Shown: positions 43,388 through 52,135 of the stretch, in pieces
Numbering within the stretch: position 1 is the first letter of the stretch
Layout of the letters: each line of letters begins with the position of its first letter
NCBI GenBank assembly: GCA_009773565.1
Contig: WSXY01000003.1
Coordinates: 1 to 64,000 of the forward strand
DNA length: 64,000 bases
Direction: 5' to 3'
Source of the DNA: Actinomycetota bacterium
GTDB taxonomy: Bacteria > Actinomycetota > Coriobacteriia > Anaerosomatales > Anaerosomataceae
Program-made: the position numbers and the translations under genes
The notes under the pieces: model-generated
What the model saw: only the letters and a program-made list of their open reading frames with translations
Database searches by the model: none
What the model was told of the DNA's origin: nothing

Positions 43388-44193
43388 GACCACGGCGGGG
43401 GCTCGGGCACCGGCGTGGGGTCCGGCAAGGGCTCCGGCGTCGGCTCAGGTTTTGGTTCCGGTGTAGGCTCCGGCGTGGGCACTGGTACCGGCGTCGGCTG
43501 TGGCACGGGCTTCGGTGTGGGCTTCGGAGTTGGCGTCGGGGCTGGCGCAGGTGTCGCGTTTGTGTCCCCACCTGACCCGGGACCCGTGGGGAGCGAGTCA
43601 ACGCTCGGAGTCGGCTCGGCGTTGAGCGTCTCGTCGCCTCCGGAGCCGACGATCTCTACTCGCACGGGAATGTGCCTTGTAAACGTCCCGAACAGGTCAC
43701 TGACCGTCAGTGTGCCCTCGTACGAGCCGGGCACAGCGCCCTGCGTGTTGAGTTTCATGCCGAGAACGGACGTGTGACCACCTGTCAGCGCCTCGGGACT
43801 GATGGTGACCGATCGGAAGAGCCCCCGGATGTTGGCCGAAAGCGATGCGCTGAGCGCGTAGGGCACCTTGCCTGGATTCTCGATCAACAATACCTCCGGA
43901 GAGTTGTTCGAGTTCCCCTCCGGGACGACACCGAAATCGAGCCAGAGTCGGTCGCCATCGCGGTGTGCGATATGCGGGAATGGTCCGCAGCCACCCGAGA
44001 ACGTCGCCTTGGACTTACCGACGTGGAAGATGGGTGCGGCAGCCTCAGACGCCGCGGACGAGACGCTCATACCGACCGAGACGGTCGCACTCCACAGAGC
44101 GAACGCCTGAGCAACGGCAATGCCCATCGCCACAGTAGTCGACAGCACAACGATGGCGAGCGACAGTCGTCGAATCCACGCTCGCTGCGTCAT
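43384..44193 (-). CDS. Secreted protein with a long proline-rich tail
   Basis: The 269-residue protein has a signal peptide (LSLAIVVLSTTVAMGIAVAQAFALWS) of the type cleaved by SipW, a beta-sandwich-like domain to about residue 195 with DFGVVPEGNSNNS and YEGTLTVSDLFGTFTRHIPV, then a tail from about 215 of repeated proline pairs (TPTPKPTPKP, PEPTPEPKPEP). Such tails span cell walls or act as rigid spacers. Its ATG overlaps the sipW stop (ATGA), so it is co-translated with its likely peptidase. Confidence 0.82.
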   Translation of the reverse strand: MTQRAWIRRLSLAIVVLSTTVAMGIAVAQAFALWSATVSVGMSVSSAASEAAAPIFHVGKSKATFSGGCGPFPHIAHRDGDRLWLDFGVVPEGNSNNSPEVLLIENPGKVPYALSASLSANIRGLFRSVTISPEALTGGHTSVLGMKLNTQGAVPGSYEGTLTVSDLFGTFTRHIPVRVEIVGSGGDETLNAEPTPSVDSLPTGPGSGGDTNATPAPAPTPTPKPTPKPVPQPTPVPVPTPEPTPEPKPEPTPEPLPDPTPVPEPPPWS

Positions 44194-44816
44194 GGCGTCT
44201 CCTCCGCTGATAATCCCTGACCCGACGATGTCTGTTTCGCATCCCGGCGCTCCCGAATCGTCTTGATGATTGACGACAATTCGAGCAGGACGATTAGCAC
44301 CGCCGGGATGATAACGAGCATGAGAAACCCTGTCTTGCTGCGTATGAACGAGCTTGCATAACCCAGGTACGGTATCGAGAATGAGCCGCGCCCGACGACG
44401 GTGTCGGCCGGCACGACCCAGGTGTCTTCAACGTTGTTGGCGTCTCCCTGCGTGCGGAAGGCGAGACGCCCGGACTCGGTATCGATCGCGGTCACGCGGT
44501 GTGTGGTGAGACTGGGAGGAGAGCCGGGGCTGACCGGACTCTGATAGGTGATCACATCACCGACAGCTACATCCGCCGGATTGATTTGCTCGATGAAAAG
44601 GATGCTGCCGATGTCATACGTCGGCTGCATGCTCCCGCTGAGCACGACCATCGGAGCAAGGCCGCCAAAGAATGTCGGGCGAGAGGGGTTACGGCCCGCG
44701 AGAAGCGGACTGATGGAGACAAAGAGCAGAGCGAGTAGGGCGACCACAAGTAGCACCGTTGTCGCGACACTCGCCACCCTCACGACACCACGAATCATTC
44801 GACGAATCCTCCACAT
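44190..44816 (-). CDS. sipW: Signal peptidase I, SipW (ER-type) family
   Basis: The 208-residue peptidase has an N-terminal transmembrane helix, the catalytic serine in LSGSMQPTYDIGSILFI, DVAVGDVITY and a histidine in LTTHRV where ordinary bacterial enzymes have lysine, marking the SipW/ER class with a Ser-His pair. A second helix lies at the C-terminus (GFLMLVIIPAVLIVLLEL). SipW processes TasA-type fibre proteins; three likely clients flank it (44873, 45515 and 43384). Confidence 0.93.
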   Translation of the reverse strand: MWRIRRMIRGVVRVASVATTVLLVVALLALLFVSISPLLAGRNPSRPTFFGGLAPMVVLSGSMQPTYDIGSILFIEQINPADVAVGDVITYQSPVSPGSPPSLTTHRVTAIDTESGRLAFRTQGDANNVEDTWVVPADTVVGRGSFSIPYLGYASSFIRSKTGFLMLVIIPAVLIVLLELSSIIKTIRERRDAKQTSSGQGLSAEETP

Positions 44817-44872
44817 CTCATCCGGCAGGGGGCTGCATCACAACCCCCTGCCGGGTCATACATCTACCTACA

Positions 44873-45457
44873 TCACTGATGCAGTGTGAACGTGAAATCC
44901 GCGGTCACACTGGCAGCCTGGAACTGGTTCCCAGCGTCTGGATGGAACCTATACCTCATATATAGAGCGCCAGTCGTGCTGGGCGCAGACAGCGCCAACT
45001 GCGGTTGGCTCTCTAAGTCGTCAAGGTCGATCCACCCGTTAAGGTTCACATCATGAAGATGGTGGCCATCGAGCATGTTATGCCCCTTGCCGTTCTCGTA
45101 CTGCATATGCGTGATTTCGATGAACTTGTCCATGTCCGCTACAGTACTTGTGTTCGAAACCGCAAGGTCGAAGGATTGTCCTTCAAATGAGCCACTGTTG
45201 ATGAAATGAACGGCGCCCATTCCGAGATCCTGACCCGGGTACATGTTGGTTGCGGACCACGTCGCATGGACGTGCTCATCCCAGACCCACGAACCTTCAT
45301 TGCGGATAATCAAATCGAGGTCGCCGGTCGCAAAGACATTGTCCCTGGACGTCACGCCCGTGGTCCACGTTGCCATGGTGATGCCGGCGACCACCAGCAC
45401 GACGCACAGCACAAGCAAGACCCTCGCGGCGACCGATATTGTTGCTCGCGTATTCAT
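44873..45457 (-). CDS. TasA/CalY-like secreted fibre protein
   Basis: About 194 residues with a SipW-type signal (VLLVLCVVLVVAGITMATWTTG) followed by RDNVFATGDLDL, the short motif that follows the cleavage site in the TasA/camelysin family, then a beta-rich domain. A mid-region DVNLNGWIDLDDLE looks like an EF-hand or dockerin-type calcium loop (D-N-N-W-D-D spacing). The ATG at 45457 is preferred over one 6 codons upstream. It likely assembles extracellularly with the 45515 product. Confidence 0.8.
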   Translation of the reverse strand: MNTRATISVAARVLLVLCVVLVVAGITMATWTTGVTSRDNVFATGDLDLIIRNEGSWVWDEHVHATWSATNMYPGQDLGMGAVHFINSGSFEGQSFDLAVSNTSTVADMDKFIEITHMQYENGKGHNMLDGHHLHDVNLNGWIDLDDLESQPQLALSAPSTTGALYMRYRFHPDAGNQFQAASVTADFTFTLHQ

Positions 45458-45514
45458 AGGCCACACCCGATCCAATCATGGCCGCTCAGCCGAGGCCGTT
45501 GGCCATACGTGTGC

Positions 45515-46051
45515 CTACTGCGCCAGCTGGAAGGTGATATCGCCGGTCACAGACTCGTTCATGTTGCCTTCGGCATTGATGTCCATCTCGATCGTAACGA
45601 CCACATCTGCCGAATCGCCAGGATTAAGCGTGACAGCGCCGAGATCGAGGTAGTCGGTGCCATTGAAGGCAGACAGGCAGATCTTGTTGCCGCCTGGAAG
45701 CTTGTTCGCTCCACCATCAACAGTCACGCTCGTGACCCAGAGGACGTCACTCAGGAGACCCGGGCTGCCGGGCACGTTGTTGTTGACGAATAAGCCCGTC
45801 ATCGACAGACCACTGGTCTTCACGGCAGAATCCGCCGCATTGGTCACGGTAAACGTATAGTCTCCGTATCCACCAGGGTACATGCCATCCACAGTAATCG
45901 GTCCGCCTGCCACTGTGGCCTCAAGATCGCCGCTGGCGAACACGTTGTCTTCACTCGTCACCTTGACGCTCCACAACGCGTACGTCCCCACACCGACGAG
46001 GCCGATGGCCACGACGATCACAAGGATGCTAAGAAGGATCTTCTTGCTCAT
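45515..46051 (-). CDS. TasA/CalY-like fibre subunit with SipW-dependent signal peptide
   Basis: The 178-residue protein starts KKILLSILVIVVAIGLVGVG and continues TYALWSVKVTSEDNVFASGDLEA, close to the TasA/camelysin pattern of signal, ALWS-type cleavage region and NxFxSGxL. The remainder is a beta-sandwich with LNPGDSADVVVTIEMD. GGGGG lies upstream of the ATG. It is the first gene of the cluster and the best candidate for the main matrix fibre. Confidence 0.87.
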   Translation of the reverse strand: MSKKILLSILVIVVAIGLVGVGTYALWSVKVTSEDNVFASGDLEATVAGGPITVDGMYPGGYGDYTFTVTNAADSAVKTSGLSMTGLFVNNNVPGSPGLLSDVLWVTSVTVDGGANKLPGGNKICLSAFNGTDYLDLGAVTLNPGDSADVVVTIEMDINAEGNMNESVTGDITFQLAQ

Positions 46052-46077
46052 TGTACAAACCCCCTAAGATTGCGTTT

Positions 46078-46518
46078 TCATTTCACACTCCCCGAAGGGT
46101 GTGCCCCGCCGTTCGTCGTCTCCCCGATCACCCCCTCCCCCCGCGCGTTGGATGACGCCAGGCTGCGGATGAGTTCGATCAGGCGCATATCGGCGTCGAT
46201 CTTGGGGACGAAGGCTCGCGCCCCGGCCTCAAGGCTCATGCGTTCGCTGTCTGCAGACCGCTGGGCGGTGAGCGCGACAACGCTGACATCCGGGTGTGTG
46301 TGCGAGAGAATCCGGGTGGCCTCAAAGCCGTCCATCCCGGGCATGAAGAGGTCCATAAGAACCACGTCCGGCGAGAGCGACTCCGTCATCGAGACTGCCT
46401 CGCGCCCATCAAACGCACGGCCAACCACAAGCATGTCCCGATGCACAGCGACGAACCGGCCCAACGTCGCGCCGAAGCCTTCGTTATCGTCAGCGACCAG
46501 TACCCGAGTCTGCCGCAC
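46078..46518 (-). CDS. Stand-alone receiver-domain protein
   Basis: The 146-residue protein is a receiver domain with no output domain: acidic pocket DD at VLVADDNEG, phosphoacceptor in VVLMDLFMPGMDGFEA, threonine in VALTA and lysine in FVPKID. GTG at 46518 follows GGAGGGG; an ATG at 46542 adds 8 residues. It is 26 bases upstream of the first fibre gene but the next two genes upstream are a separate kinase-regulator pair, so it may act as a shared phosphate sink. Confidence 0.85.
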   Translation of the reverse strand: MRQTRVLVADDNEGFGATLGRFVAVHRDMLVVGRAFDGREAVSMTESLSPDVVLMDLFMPGMDGFEATRILSHTHPDVSVVALTAQRSADSERMSLEAGARAFVPKIDADMRLIELIRSLASSNARGEGVIGETTNGGAHPSGSVK

Positions 46519-46653
46519 GGCCCCTCCGTATCCGACGCGCAAAACGCACGTCCCCCTACGAAGATGGTGTGCCTGGATGCGAGCGACGACATCAGACTGT
46601 CGGGCTGTCCGCGTCAGTCGAACGAGCGGATGAGACCTAATCGAACGATCAGG

Positions 46654-47298
46654 TCAGCTGTGCATGCCCCGACGATGAGCAGCACAAATCGCCTCTGCCC
46701 GGGAGTGAAGCCCGAGCTTCTGTAGAAGGTTGTGTACATGGAACTTGACGGTGTGCTCGGAGATGAAGAGGGCGCGGCCGATCTCGGCATTCGACAGACC
46801 ATCCGCGAGCGAGCGCCAAACCTCGCGCTCACGATCGGTCAGCGAGTCTGTTCCGGGATGTGCCGCCGAACGCATTGCGCTCATGAGACCGGTTGACGCC
46901 TCTGGGGAGAGCGGTATCTGTCCCTGCATAACGCGGCGCACGGCGTCTACAAGTTCGTGCGGACCAACGGACTTGGTCAGATATCCGCTCGCACCGCTTT
47001 CCATGGCGAGGCCGACCGACATGCCGTCGCACTGACACGAGTAGATGATGACTCGAGCGCAGCCGGGCTTTGCCGCTATCACCTTGAGCAACTCAATCCC
47101 GTCGATATCCGGAAGGCCGATGTCGAGAATGACGACGTCGGGCTGAAGTCTTCGCATAAGGTCGACGCCGCGCTCACCGGTGGTCGCCTCCCCGACTACT
47201 TCGATGTCCGGTGTCCTGCCAAGCACCGATCGGACGCCCGCCCGCATCACGGGGTGGTCCTCCACGAGTACGACTCGGGTAGTGTGAGAAGCGATCAT
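46654..47298 (-). CDS. NarL/FixJ-type LuxR response regulator
   Basis: The 214-residue protein has a receiver domain (VVLVEDHPVMRAGV; phosphoacceptor in VVILDIGLPDIDGIE; KSVGPHEL) and a C-terminal LuxR helix-turn-helix (LTDREREVWRSLADGLSNAEIGRALFISEHTVKFHVHNLLQKLG). Its ATG at 47298 overlaps the kinase stop (ATGA), fixing the partner. It is the likely activator or repressor of the adjacent fibre cluster, though the target promoter is not visible. Confidence 0.93.
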   Translation of the reverse strand: MIASHTTRVVLVEDHPVMRAGVRSVLGRTPDIEVVGEATTGERGVDLMRRLQPDVVILDIGLPDIDGIELLKVIAAKPGCARVIIYSCQCDGMSVGLAMESGASGYLTKSVGPHELVDAVRRVMQGQIPLSPEASTGLMSAMRSAAHPGTDSLTDREREVWRSLADGLSNAEIGRALFISEHTVKFHVHNLLQKLGLHSRAEAICAAHRRGMHS

Positions 47299-47957
47299 CC
47301 CCGCCATATCGGAATCCTCGCAATCACAAACGTGCCCACACCGGGCGAGCTCTCGATAGCGCACGTACCACCGAGCAATGCCGCACGTTCTTGCATACTG
47401 CGTAGGCCGTAGCACTCACGCCGACCTCTCATCGCGTGCCCGTTCCCGGGAGTGAAGCCGCATCCGTTGTCAGTGACCTCGCAGCACACATCGACCGCCG
47501 AAAGACGCAGGCGGACATCCGCGTGCGTCGCTTCGGAATGGCATTTCACGTTCGAAAGCGCTTCCTGGATGATCCTGAAGACGGCAATCCGAAGCGACCG
47601 GGTGACCGGAACCTCCTCGCCTTCGACAACGAAGTGCACGTCAATGCCGCTTCGGGAAGAGAATGCGGACACGTACGCTTCTATCGGAGAGGTAAGCCCT
47701 TCGGACTCGAGAAAGCGATTGCCGATGTCCCCGATGAGTGCATACATCTCGTCGAGCGCCGCCGTGAGGGTAGTGCGCAACTCATCCAGCCCGGAGCGGA
47801 GGGCCTCGCCTTCAACGCCCTCAAGCATGCGAGCCTGCAGGAGCGCGCCGGCCATCGTCTGAACCGGTCCGTCGTGCAAATCAAATCCGATCCGCAGGCG
47901 TTCGCGCTCCTGTAGATCAAGGATTGAGCAGGAATTGCCGTCGTCACTCGCCTGCAT
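47295..47957 (-). CDS. HPK7-type sensor histidine kinase (cytoplasmic)
   Basis: The 220-residue kinase consists of only a HisKA_3 dimerisation domain (RLRIGFDLHDGPVQTM with the phosphohistidine) and a small ATPase domain (IIQEALSNVKCHSEATHADV, CEVTDNGCGF, YGLRSMQERAALLGG). No sensor or membrane segment is present if the ATG at 47957 is used; this start follows GGGGGTAG, and longer in-frame starts up to 48092 have no clear support. It should phosphorylate the LuxR regulator encoded with a four-base overlap. Confidence 0.9.
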   Translation of the reverse strand: MQASDDGNSCSILDLQERERLRIGFDLHDGPVQTMAGALLQARMLEGVEGEALRSGLDELRTTLTAALDEMYALIGDIGNRFLESEGLTSPIEAYVSAFSSRSGIDVHFVVEGEEVPVTRSLRIAVFRIIQEALSNVKCHSEATHADVRLRLSAVDVCCEVTDNGCGFTPGNGHAMRGRRECYGLRSMQERAALLGGTCAIESSPGVGTFVIARIPIWRG

Positions 47958-48107
47958 GCCTACCCCCAAGGCACTGCAATAAAGAGCTTTGCGAGCAGCC
48001 GTTGCATAAAGCAAACTGTTCGCTGTGACCATTCCCCAATGGCGACAGTACCAAATAGTATACCGCACTTGGCAAGACGTCTGAAGATGCATACATCCCG
48101 AAGGACG

Positions 48108-49820
48108 TTATGGCTGTTCCGGAGCCGTTGCTTTCGGCACATAGTCCGGATCGCCGAGGCAATACAAGTACCCATCGCGAGAACCGATGTAGATACGGCC
48201 TTGCCAGACGATCGGTGTCGATTCGTAGCTGCCGCCACCCGTGAAGCGGGCGACCCGTTTGATCGAGACTGACACCGTCTTACCTGCCCGCGTCTTGAGC
48301 GCGACACCAGGACCGTCGCCATCCGGCATGTAGGTGATTCTGTATACGTTGACTACATTGCCGTACCCCGCCGCAATCACATAGTCATCAACCATGATCG
48401 GCGTCGAGATGGCGCCACCGATACTCTCCTTGAACACGACCTTCGGCGTTGGCAGGCCCTTCTCGAGGTTCGGCCCGGCCACGAGATCTCCGGAAAGGTT
48501 GTCCTGCGAGAGCACATAGAGGTTGCCATCGATAGCGGTACACGCCACCAGCGCGGGACGGGAACCGTCGGAGTTGTACTCATCGTTGACCGAGCACGAA
48601 CCGATGATGCCGCCCAGCCAGTCGGCAAAGTTGCGATCACCCGTCGGGAAGTACCACACGAGCGCATCTTTTGCCGGCCTGCGCGGATCGAGCTTGAGCA
48701 GACCGCCCTTGCCCTTGATGTATTGCTTCTCAACCTCAGCAAAAAGGTAGCCGTCGGTGGTAGCTACGGGCGTGCCGTCCATATCCGAACCGATGAAGTA
48801 GTCCCACTCGATGGCGAGCGTGTCTTTGTTCATGCCGTAGACATGCCCCGCACCCGATGCCGCATAGACCCGGTCGCCAAGAAGCGTCGGGGAAGCTTCG
48901 AGCACCAGGTTCCCTCCGTGACTCGCCGCACGTTTGTCGCCAAGCAGGAGCGTCTCAGACAGGATCTTCGGGGTGCGAAAGCCCTTCCAGTCGACGGTCG
49001 AGAAGGGGTCCAGCCGGTACATATTCCCCGACTCGACGCCGACCCATGCGGTGCCGCCGATGACGAAACCGCTTCCGTCGGCATCGCGACTATAGCTCTT
49101 GGTGCGCGGCACCGGCAGGCGCCAGAGTTCCTCGCCCGTCGCGTAGGAGACCGCGCGATATGGCGCGATTTCCGGTGCCGACATGCTACTCGGAAAACCG
49201 CGTCGGGAGCCAACCATCACCACGTAGCGCGACGGATCACCCGGGGCGTTTGGATCCTCGAAGACCGTCGGTGAGCCCTTGATGACGTCCGGGTATTCGT
49301 AAGACCACAACTCCTTGCCTGTTGCGGCGTCGATCTTCACGAGGTTGTGGTCGAATCCGCCAACGACGAGGTAGAGCTTGCCGTTCTCGCGCACGAGCGC
49401 CGGCTGGCCCGTCCATCCGGTGCCGTACCACTTCACGAGACCCGCCTTGGCCGCCGGCGACCCGGAAGGCTCGGTCGACTTCTTGCCGGTGCCTCCGGTC
49501 GTTCCGCCGCCGATGTTGAGCTTCCAGATGACCTCGAGCTTCTCCGGCACAGGACCGACACCGTAGAAGCGACGGGCTTCATTACCGAGAAACGTCGCGA
49601 CTTTGATGCCGTCGGCCGTGGGATCGGAACCGGGCGGTTGAGGCAACTCGATGGTGATGGTGGGAAGCAGTGACGGCATCGGCGTGACGGGTCGAACAAG
49701 CGGTGGCGAAATGCGCGCCGGTGCCGCATTCCTCAGGCCAACCAACACTCCTGCAGCCGAAGCGGCAACAAGCAGCACCGCCCCGGTGACCTTGAGTGCG
49801 AGCGAGGTACGAGGGTTCAC
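48108..49820 (-). CDS. Secreted PQQ-binding-like beta-propeller protein
   Basis: The 570-residue protein has an N-terminal signal-anchor (LALKVTGAVLLVAASAAGVLVGL), a proline-rich linker and a repeated WD/PQQ blade pattern: LVKIDAATGKELWSYEY, ISYATGEELWRLPV-like, VYGMNKDTLAIEWDY, LYVLSQDNLSGDLV and LYCLGDPDY. BamB-like propellers act as scaffolds; enzyme activity is not implied without cofactor genes. It overlaps the end of the M48-like gene by four bases. Confidence 0.85.
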   Translation of the reverse strand: MNPRTSLALKVTGAVLLVAASAAGVLVGLRNAAPARISPPLVRPVTPMPSLLPTITIELPQPPGSDPTADGIKVATFLGNEARRFYGVGPVPEKLEVIWKLNIGGGTTGGTGKKSTEPSGSPAAKAGLVKWYGTGWTGQPALVRENGKLYLVVGGFDHNLVKIDAATGKELWSYEYPDVIKGSPTVFEDPNAPGDPSRYVVMVGSRRGFPSSMSAPEIAPYRAVSYATGEELWRLPVPRTKSYSRDADGSGFVIGGTAWVGVESGNMYRLDPFSTVDWKGFRTPKILSETLLLGDKRAASHGGNLVLEASPTLLGDRVYAASGAGHVYGMNKDTLAIEWDYFIGSDMDGTPVATTDGYLFAEVEKQYIKGKGGLLKLDPRRPAKDALVWYFPTGDRNFADWLGGIIGSCSVNDEYNSDGSRPALVACTAIDGNLYVLSQDNLSGDLVAGPNLEKGLPTPKVVFKESIGGAISTPIMVDDYVIAAGYGNVVNVYRITYMPDGDGPGVALKTRAGKTVSVSIKRVARFTGGGSYESTPIVWQGRIYIGSRDGYLYCLGDPDYVPKATAPEQP

Positions 49821-50908
49821 GGTGCGGTCGTCTCGAAGCGCGGAGGCGGAGGCGCGGAGGCCCAGCCTGCCAGGTTCGGTGATGGGCGCTGCGCAAGCCC
49901 TTCGGCGCCGAGAACCTCTCGCAAACGCGATACGCGACGGAACTCGGGGTCATCTTCGGGGGCAAAGCCAAAGCCCGCCCAGCAGTAGAAGAGCTGCGAG
50001 TAGGCGTCGCCGGCGCTGGGCACGAAGTTGTCGGCGTAAAGCACGCGCTCGAGCGCGGTGAGCATCGACAGCGGGTCTTTGAGGAGCAGCATCCCTTCGG
50101 CATCGGCCTTCTCGGATGCCATCCAGGCAGACTCCAGATGCCACCAGGAGAGCACCTCGGTCACGACGACCACGATTCCGTAGAGGAGATAGAACAGCGC
50201 GGCGTCGTCTCGAGAAGTGGCCTTCCGCTTATCGCGGTCCAGGCGCTCTCGGTCGATAGCCCGCAGGTCGTAGTCGCGGAGTGCCCAGATCGGTCCCATG
50301 AGCGCCGACGCGGCAGTGGCGTAGAGCGTATCGAGCGAGCGGATGCGCGCCATGAGGTTGGCGAATACAGCGCGTTGCTCGTCGGGGGTGAGCTTCTCGA
50401 CGAAGCCGTTCGTCACACCGATTGCCGCCGAGGCGTACGAACGGCCGACAACGAACGCGTTGATCTTCTCGACCTCGATGATGTAGAGCGGCGGCGAATG
50501 CTCGAGCCCTACGGCGATGGACATGTCCTTCAGCACCCGCTTGACCGGCGCAATCTCTCCTTGCGCGGTAATGCGGGCACCGATTCGCTTGAGCAAGAAG
50601 CGCTCGGAGCGTGAAAGCCGCCAGGCCACCCAGGCGAGCGTGCCCAGGAATGCGAGCGAAAAACTCACGAGCAGGCCCGTAGTGAGAATCCACGCACCGA
50701 CGTCGACCAGGGGAAGCAGCAGCCCGATCAGCAGCATCGCAAACGCAATCGCCACCGCGATGAAGAACGCGACGACCGCCGAGAACGCCAGAGAAAACGC
50801 AACAACCTTTATGCGGTTGCGATCGACGCGGTTCCAGAGCGGCTCGATGCGGTCGCCGCGCACGCCAGGAGGGAGCGTGAGCTCCGTCATCCCTGAGCGC
50901 GTGCGCAT
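49817..50908 (-). CDS. M48 (HtpX-like) membrane protein lacking the HExxH zinc motif
   Basis: The 363-residue protein has two N-terminal transmembrane helices (about 37-65, 70-100) and the M48 sequence NAFVVGRSYASAAIGVTNGFVEKLTPDEQRAVFANLMARI, where family members normally read HELAHI in the last six positions; the catalytic histidines and glutamate are gone. A third hydrophobic stretch lies near 230. It is probably an inactive or non-proteolytic relative. ATG 50908 is 7 bases after the hisE stop, and the gene overlaps the PQQ-repeat gene, so it may be translated from the his operon transcript. Confidence 0.8.
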   Translation of the reverse strand: MRTRSGMTELTLPPGVRGDRIEPLWNRVDRNRIKVVAFSLAFSAVVAFFIAVAIAFAMLLIGLLLPLVDVGAWILTTGLLVSFSLAFLGTLAWVAWRLSRSERFLLKRIGARITAQGEIAPVKRVLKDMSIAVGLEHSPPLYIIEVEKINAFVVGRSYASAAIGVTNGFVEKLTPDEQRAVFANLMARIRSLDTLYATAASALMGPIWALRDYDLRAIDRERLDRDKRKATSRDDAALFYLLYGIVVVVTEVLSWWHLESAWMASEKADAEGMLLLKDPLSMLTALERVLYADNFVPSAGDAYSQLFYCWAGFGFAPEDDPEFRRVSRLREVLGAEGLAQRPSPNLAGWASAPPPPRFETTAP

Positions 50909-50915
50909 CACTGTC

Positions 50916-51248
50916 CTACTTCCTGCGTCGCTCGGCCATCTCGGCCGCGAGGTCATCAAGGGTGAGGCCCTCGCGGACCATCACGACCATGAGGTGGTAG
51001 AGAAGATCGCCGATCTCGTAGCGCAGCTGCTTGGGGTCACGATCCCGTGCGGCGATGATGACTTCGCTTGCCTCCTCGCCGATCTTCTTGAGGAGCTTGT
51101 CCTGCGGACCAAGGAGCAACTTCGCGGTGTAGGAGGCCTCGGGCATCTCTGCTTTGCGCGATTCCAGTACCGCAAAGACCTCGGCAAGCACAGGACCGAT
51201 CTCGGGTGCGGACGTTGGCCGCGGGGCTCCGAGCGGGTCGTTCGTCAT
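50916..51248 (-). CDS. hisE: Phosphoribosyl-ATP diphosphatase
   Basis: A 110-residue MazG-like enzyme with KLLKKIGEEASEVIIAARDRDPKQLRYEIGDLLYHLMVVM, whose acidic EExxE and ExxD motifs bind magnesium. It hydrolyses PR-ATP to PR-AMP for HisI, encoded 18 bases upstream. It is separate from HisI, unlike the HisIE fusion of enteric bacteria. Last his gene in the operon. Confidence 0.95.
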   Translation of the reverse strand: MTNDPLGAPRPTSAPEIGPVLAEVFAVLESRKAEMPEASYTAKLLLGPQDKLLKKIGEEASEVIIAARDRDPKQLRYEIGDLLYHLMVVMVREGLTLDDLAAEMAERRRK

Positions 51249-51266
51249 GCGTGTGCTCCGTTCGTT

Positions 51267-51644
51267 TCAGGAAAGCGGGATGTTATCGGTGTTCTCCGAA
51301 CCGGTGCCGGAATCCTCTGTGACACCGGAGACTAGCGTGCGGTAGAAGCAGGTACGCTCGCCGGTGTGACAGGCCACGCCGACCTGGTCAACGAGCACGA
51401 GAAGCGTGTCCGCATCGCAATCGTAGCGCATATCTTTGACCTTCTGGATGTGTCCGGAGGTCTCGCCCTTGTTCCAGTATGCCTTGCGCGAGCGGCTCCA
51501 GAACCACGTCTGTCCACTCTCGATCGTGCGGCGCACCGCCTCGGCGTCCATCCACGCGACCATGAGCACCTCGAGAGTGTCGTACTGCTGGATGACTGCG
51601 GGGATGAGTCCGCGCTCGTCGTACGTGAGCACCGGCAGGTCCAT
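51267..51644 (-). CDS. hisI: Phosphoribosyl-AMP cyclohydrolase
   Basis: The 125-residue enzyme has the metal-binding [29 protein letters not shown], with the aspartate cluster and three cysteines, and the substrate motif [18 protein letters not shown]. It opens the purine ring of PR-AMP. It follows the flavin-binding-family gene by two bases. Confidence 0.95.
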   Translation of the reverse strand: MDLPVLTYDERGLIPAVIQQYDTLEVLMVAWMDAEAVRRTIESGQTWFWSRSRKAYWNKGETSGHIQKVKDMRYDCDADTLLVLVDQVGVACHTGERTCFYRTLVSGVTEDSGTGSENTDNIPLS

Positions 51645-51646
51645 CG

Positions 51647-52129
51647 CTACTCCCCTTCCACGTCAGGGGCGGCCAGGTGCCGCTTTCCCTCCATCGACTC
51701 GATCGCTATCTCGATGACCGTCGTCCGCGCGAGTGTGGCATCGGGGATGCCGTCGCCGGTGCTGTCGTACTGGCGCATGATCACGTCGAGCCCCGCACGC
51801 TTCTCGTCGGCTGACGAAAGCACGCGCGCCGTCCCGTATCCGATGACGCTCCGGAACCGCGCGGTGAAGCCGCATGCCTTGTCGGCGCGGATGATTGTGC
51901 ACTCGTCGGCCTCGAAACAAACGCGCGGATCACGAGCGATCGCATCAAGGCGCCGACCCTCAGCGGGACCGTGCACGTAGAGGAGCCCATCCGCGTAGCC
52001 GAAGTTGACGGGCACCACATACGGGCCGTCGTCGTCGACCATTCCAAGGCGCAGTACCTCCGCCGTGGCGAGGAACACCCTGGTATCGTCGGGCGACATC
52101 CGGTGATCGTCTCTGCGCATTGCTCGCAT
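51647..52129 (-). CDS. Pyridoxamine 5'-phosphate oxidase-like flavin-binding protein
   Basis: A 160-residue split-barrel protein ([49 protein letters not shown]) of the type often annotated as NimA-like nitroimidazole reductase. It binds FMN or a deazaflavin in relatives. It sits between hisF and hisI with 2-6 base gaps, so it is part of the his transcript, but it is not a known histidine step. The ATG at 52129 is used; 52099 is a shorter option. Confidence 0.82.
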   Translation of the reverse strand: MRAMRRDDHRMSPDDTRVFLATAEVLRLGMVDDDGPYVVPVNFGYADGLLYVHGPAEGRRLDAIARDPRVCFEADECTIIRADKACGFTARFRSVIGYGTARVLSSADEKRAGLDVIMRQYDSTGDGIPDATLARTTVIEIAIESMEGKRHLAAPDVEGE

Positions 52130-52135
52130 CGTCGC

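Noticed and set aside
42731-43393. Pilin or type II secretion role for the 42731 gene
   Set aside because: No prepilin peptidase motif; the position next to SipW and five cysteines do not support it.
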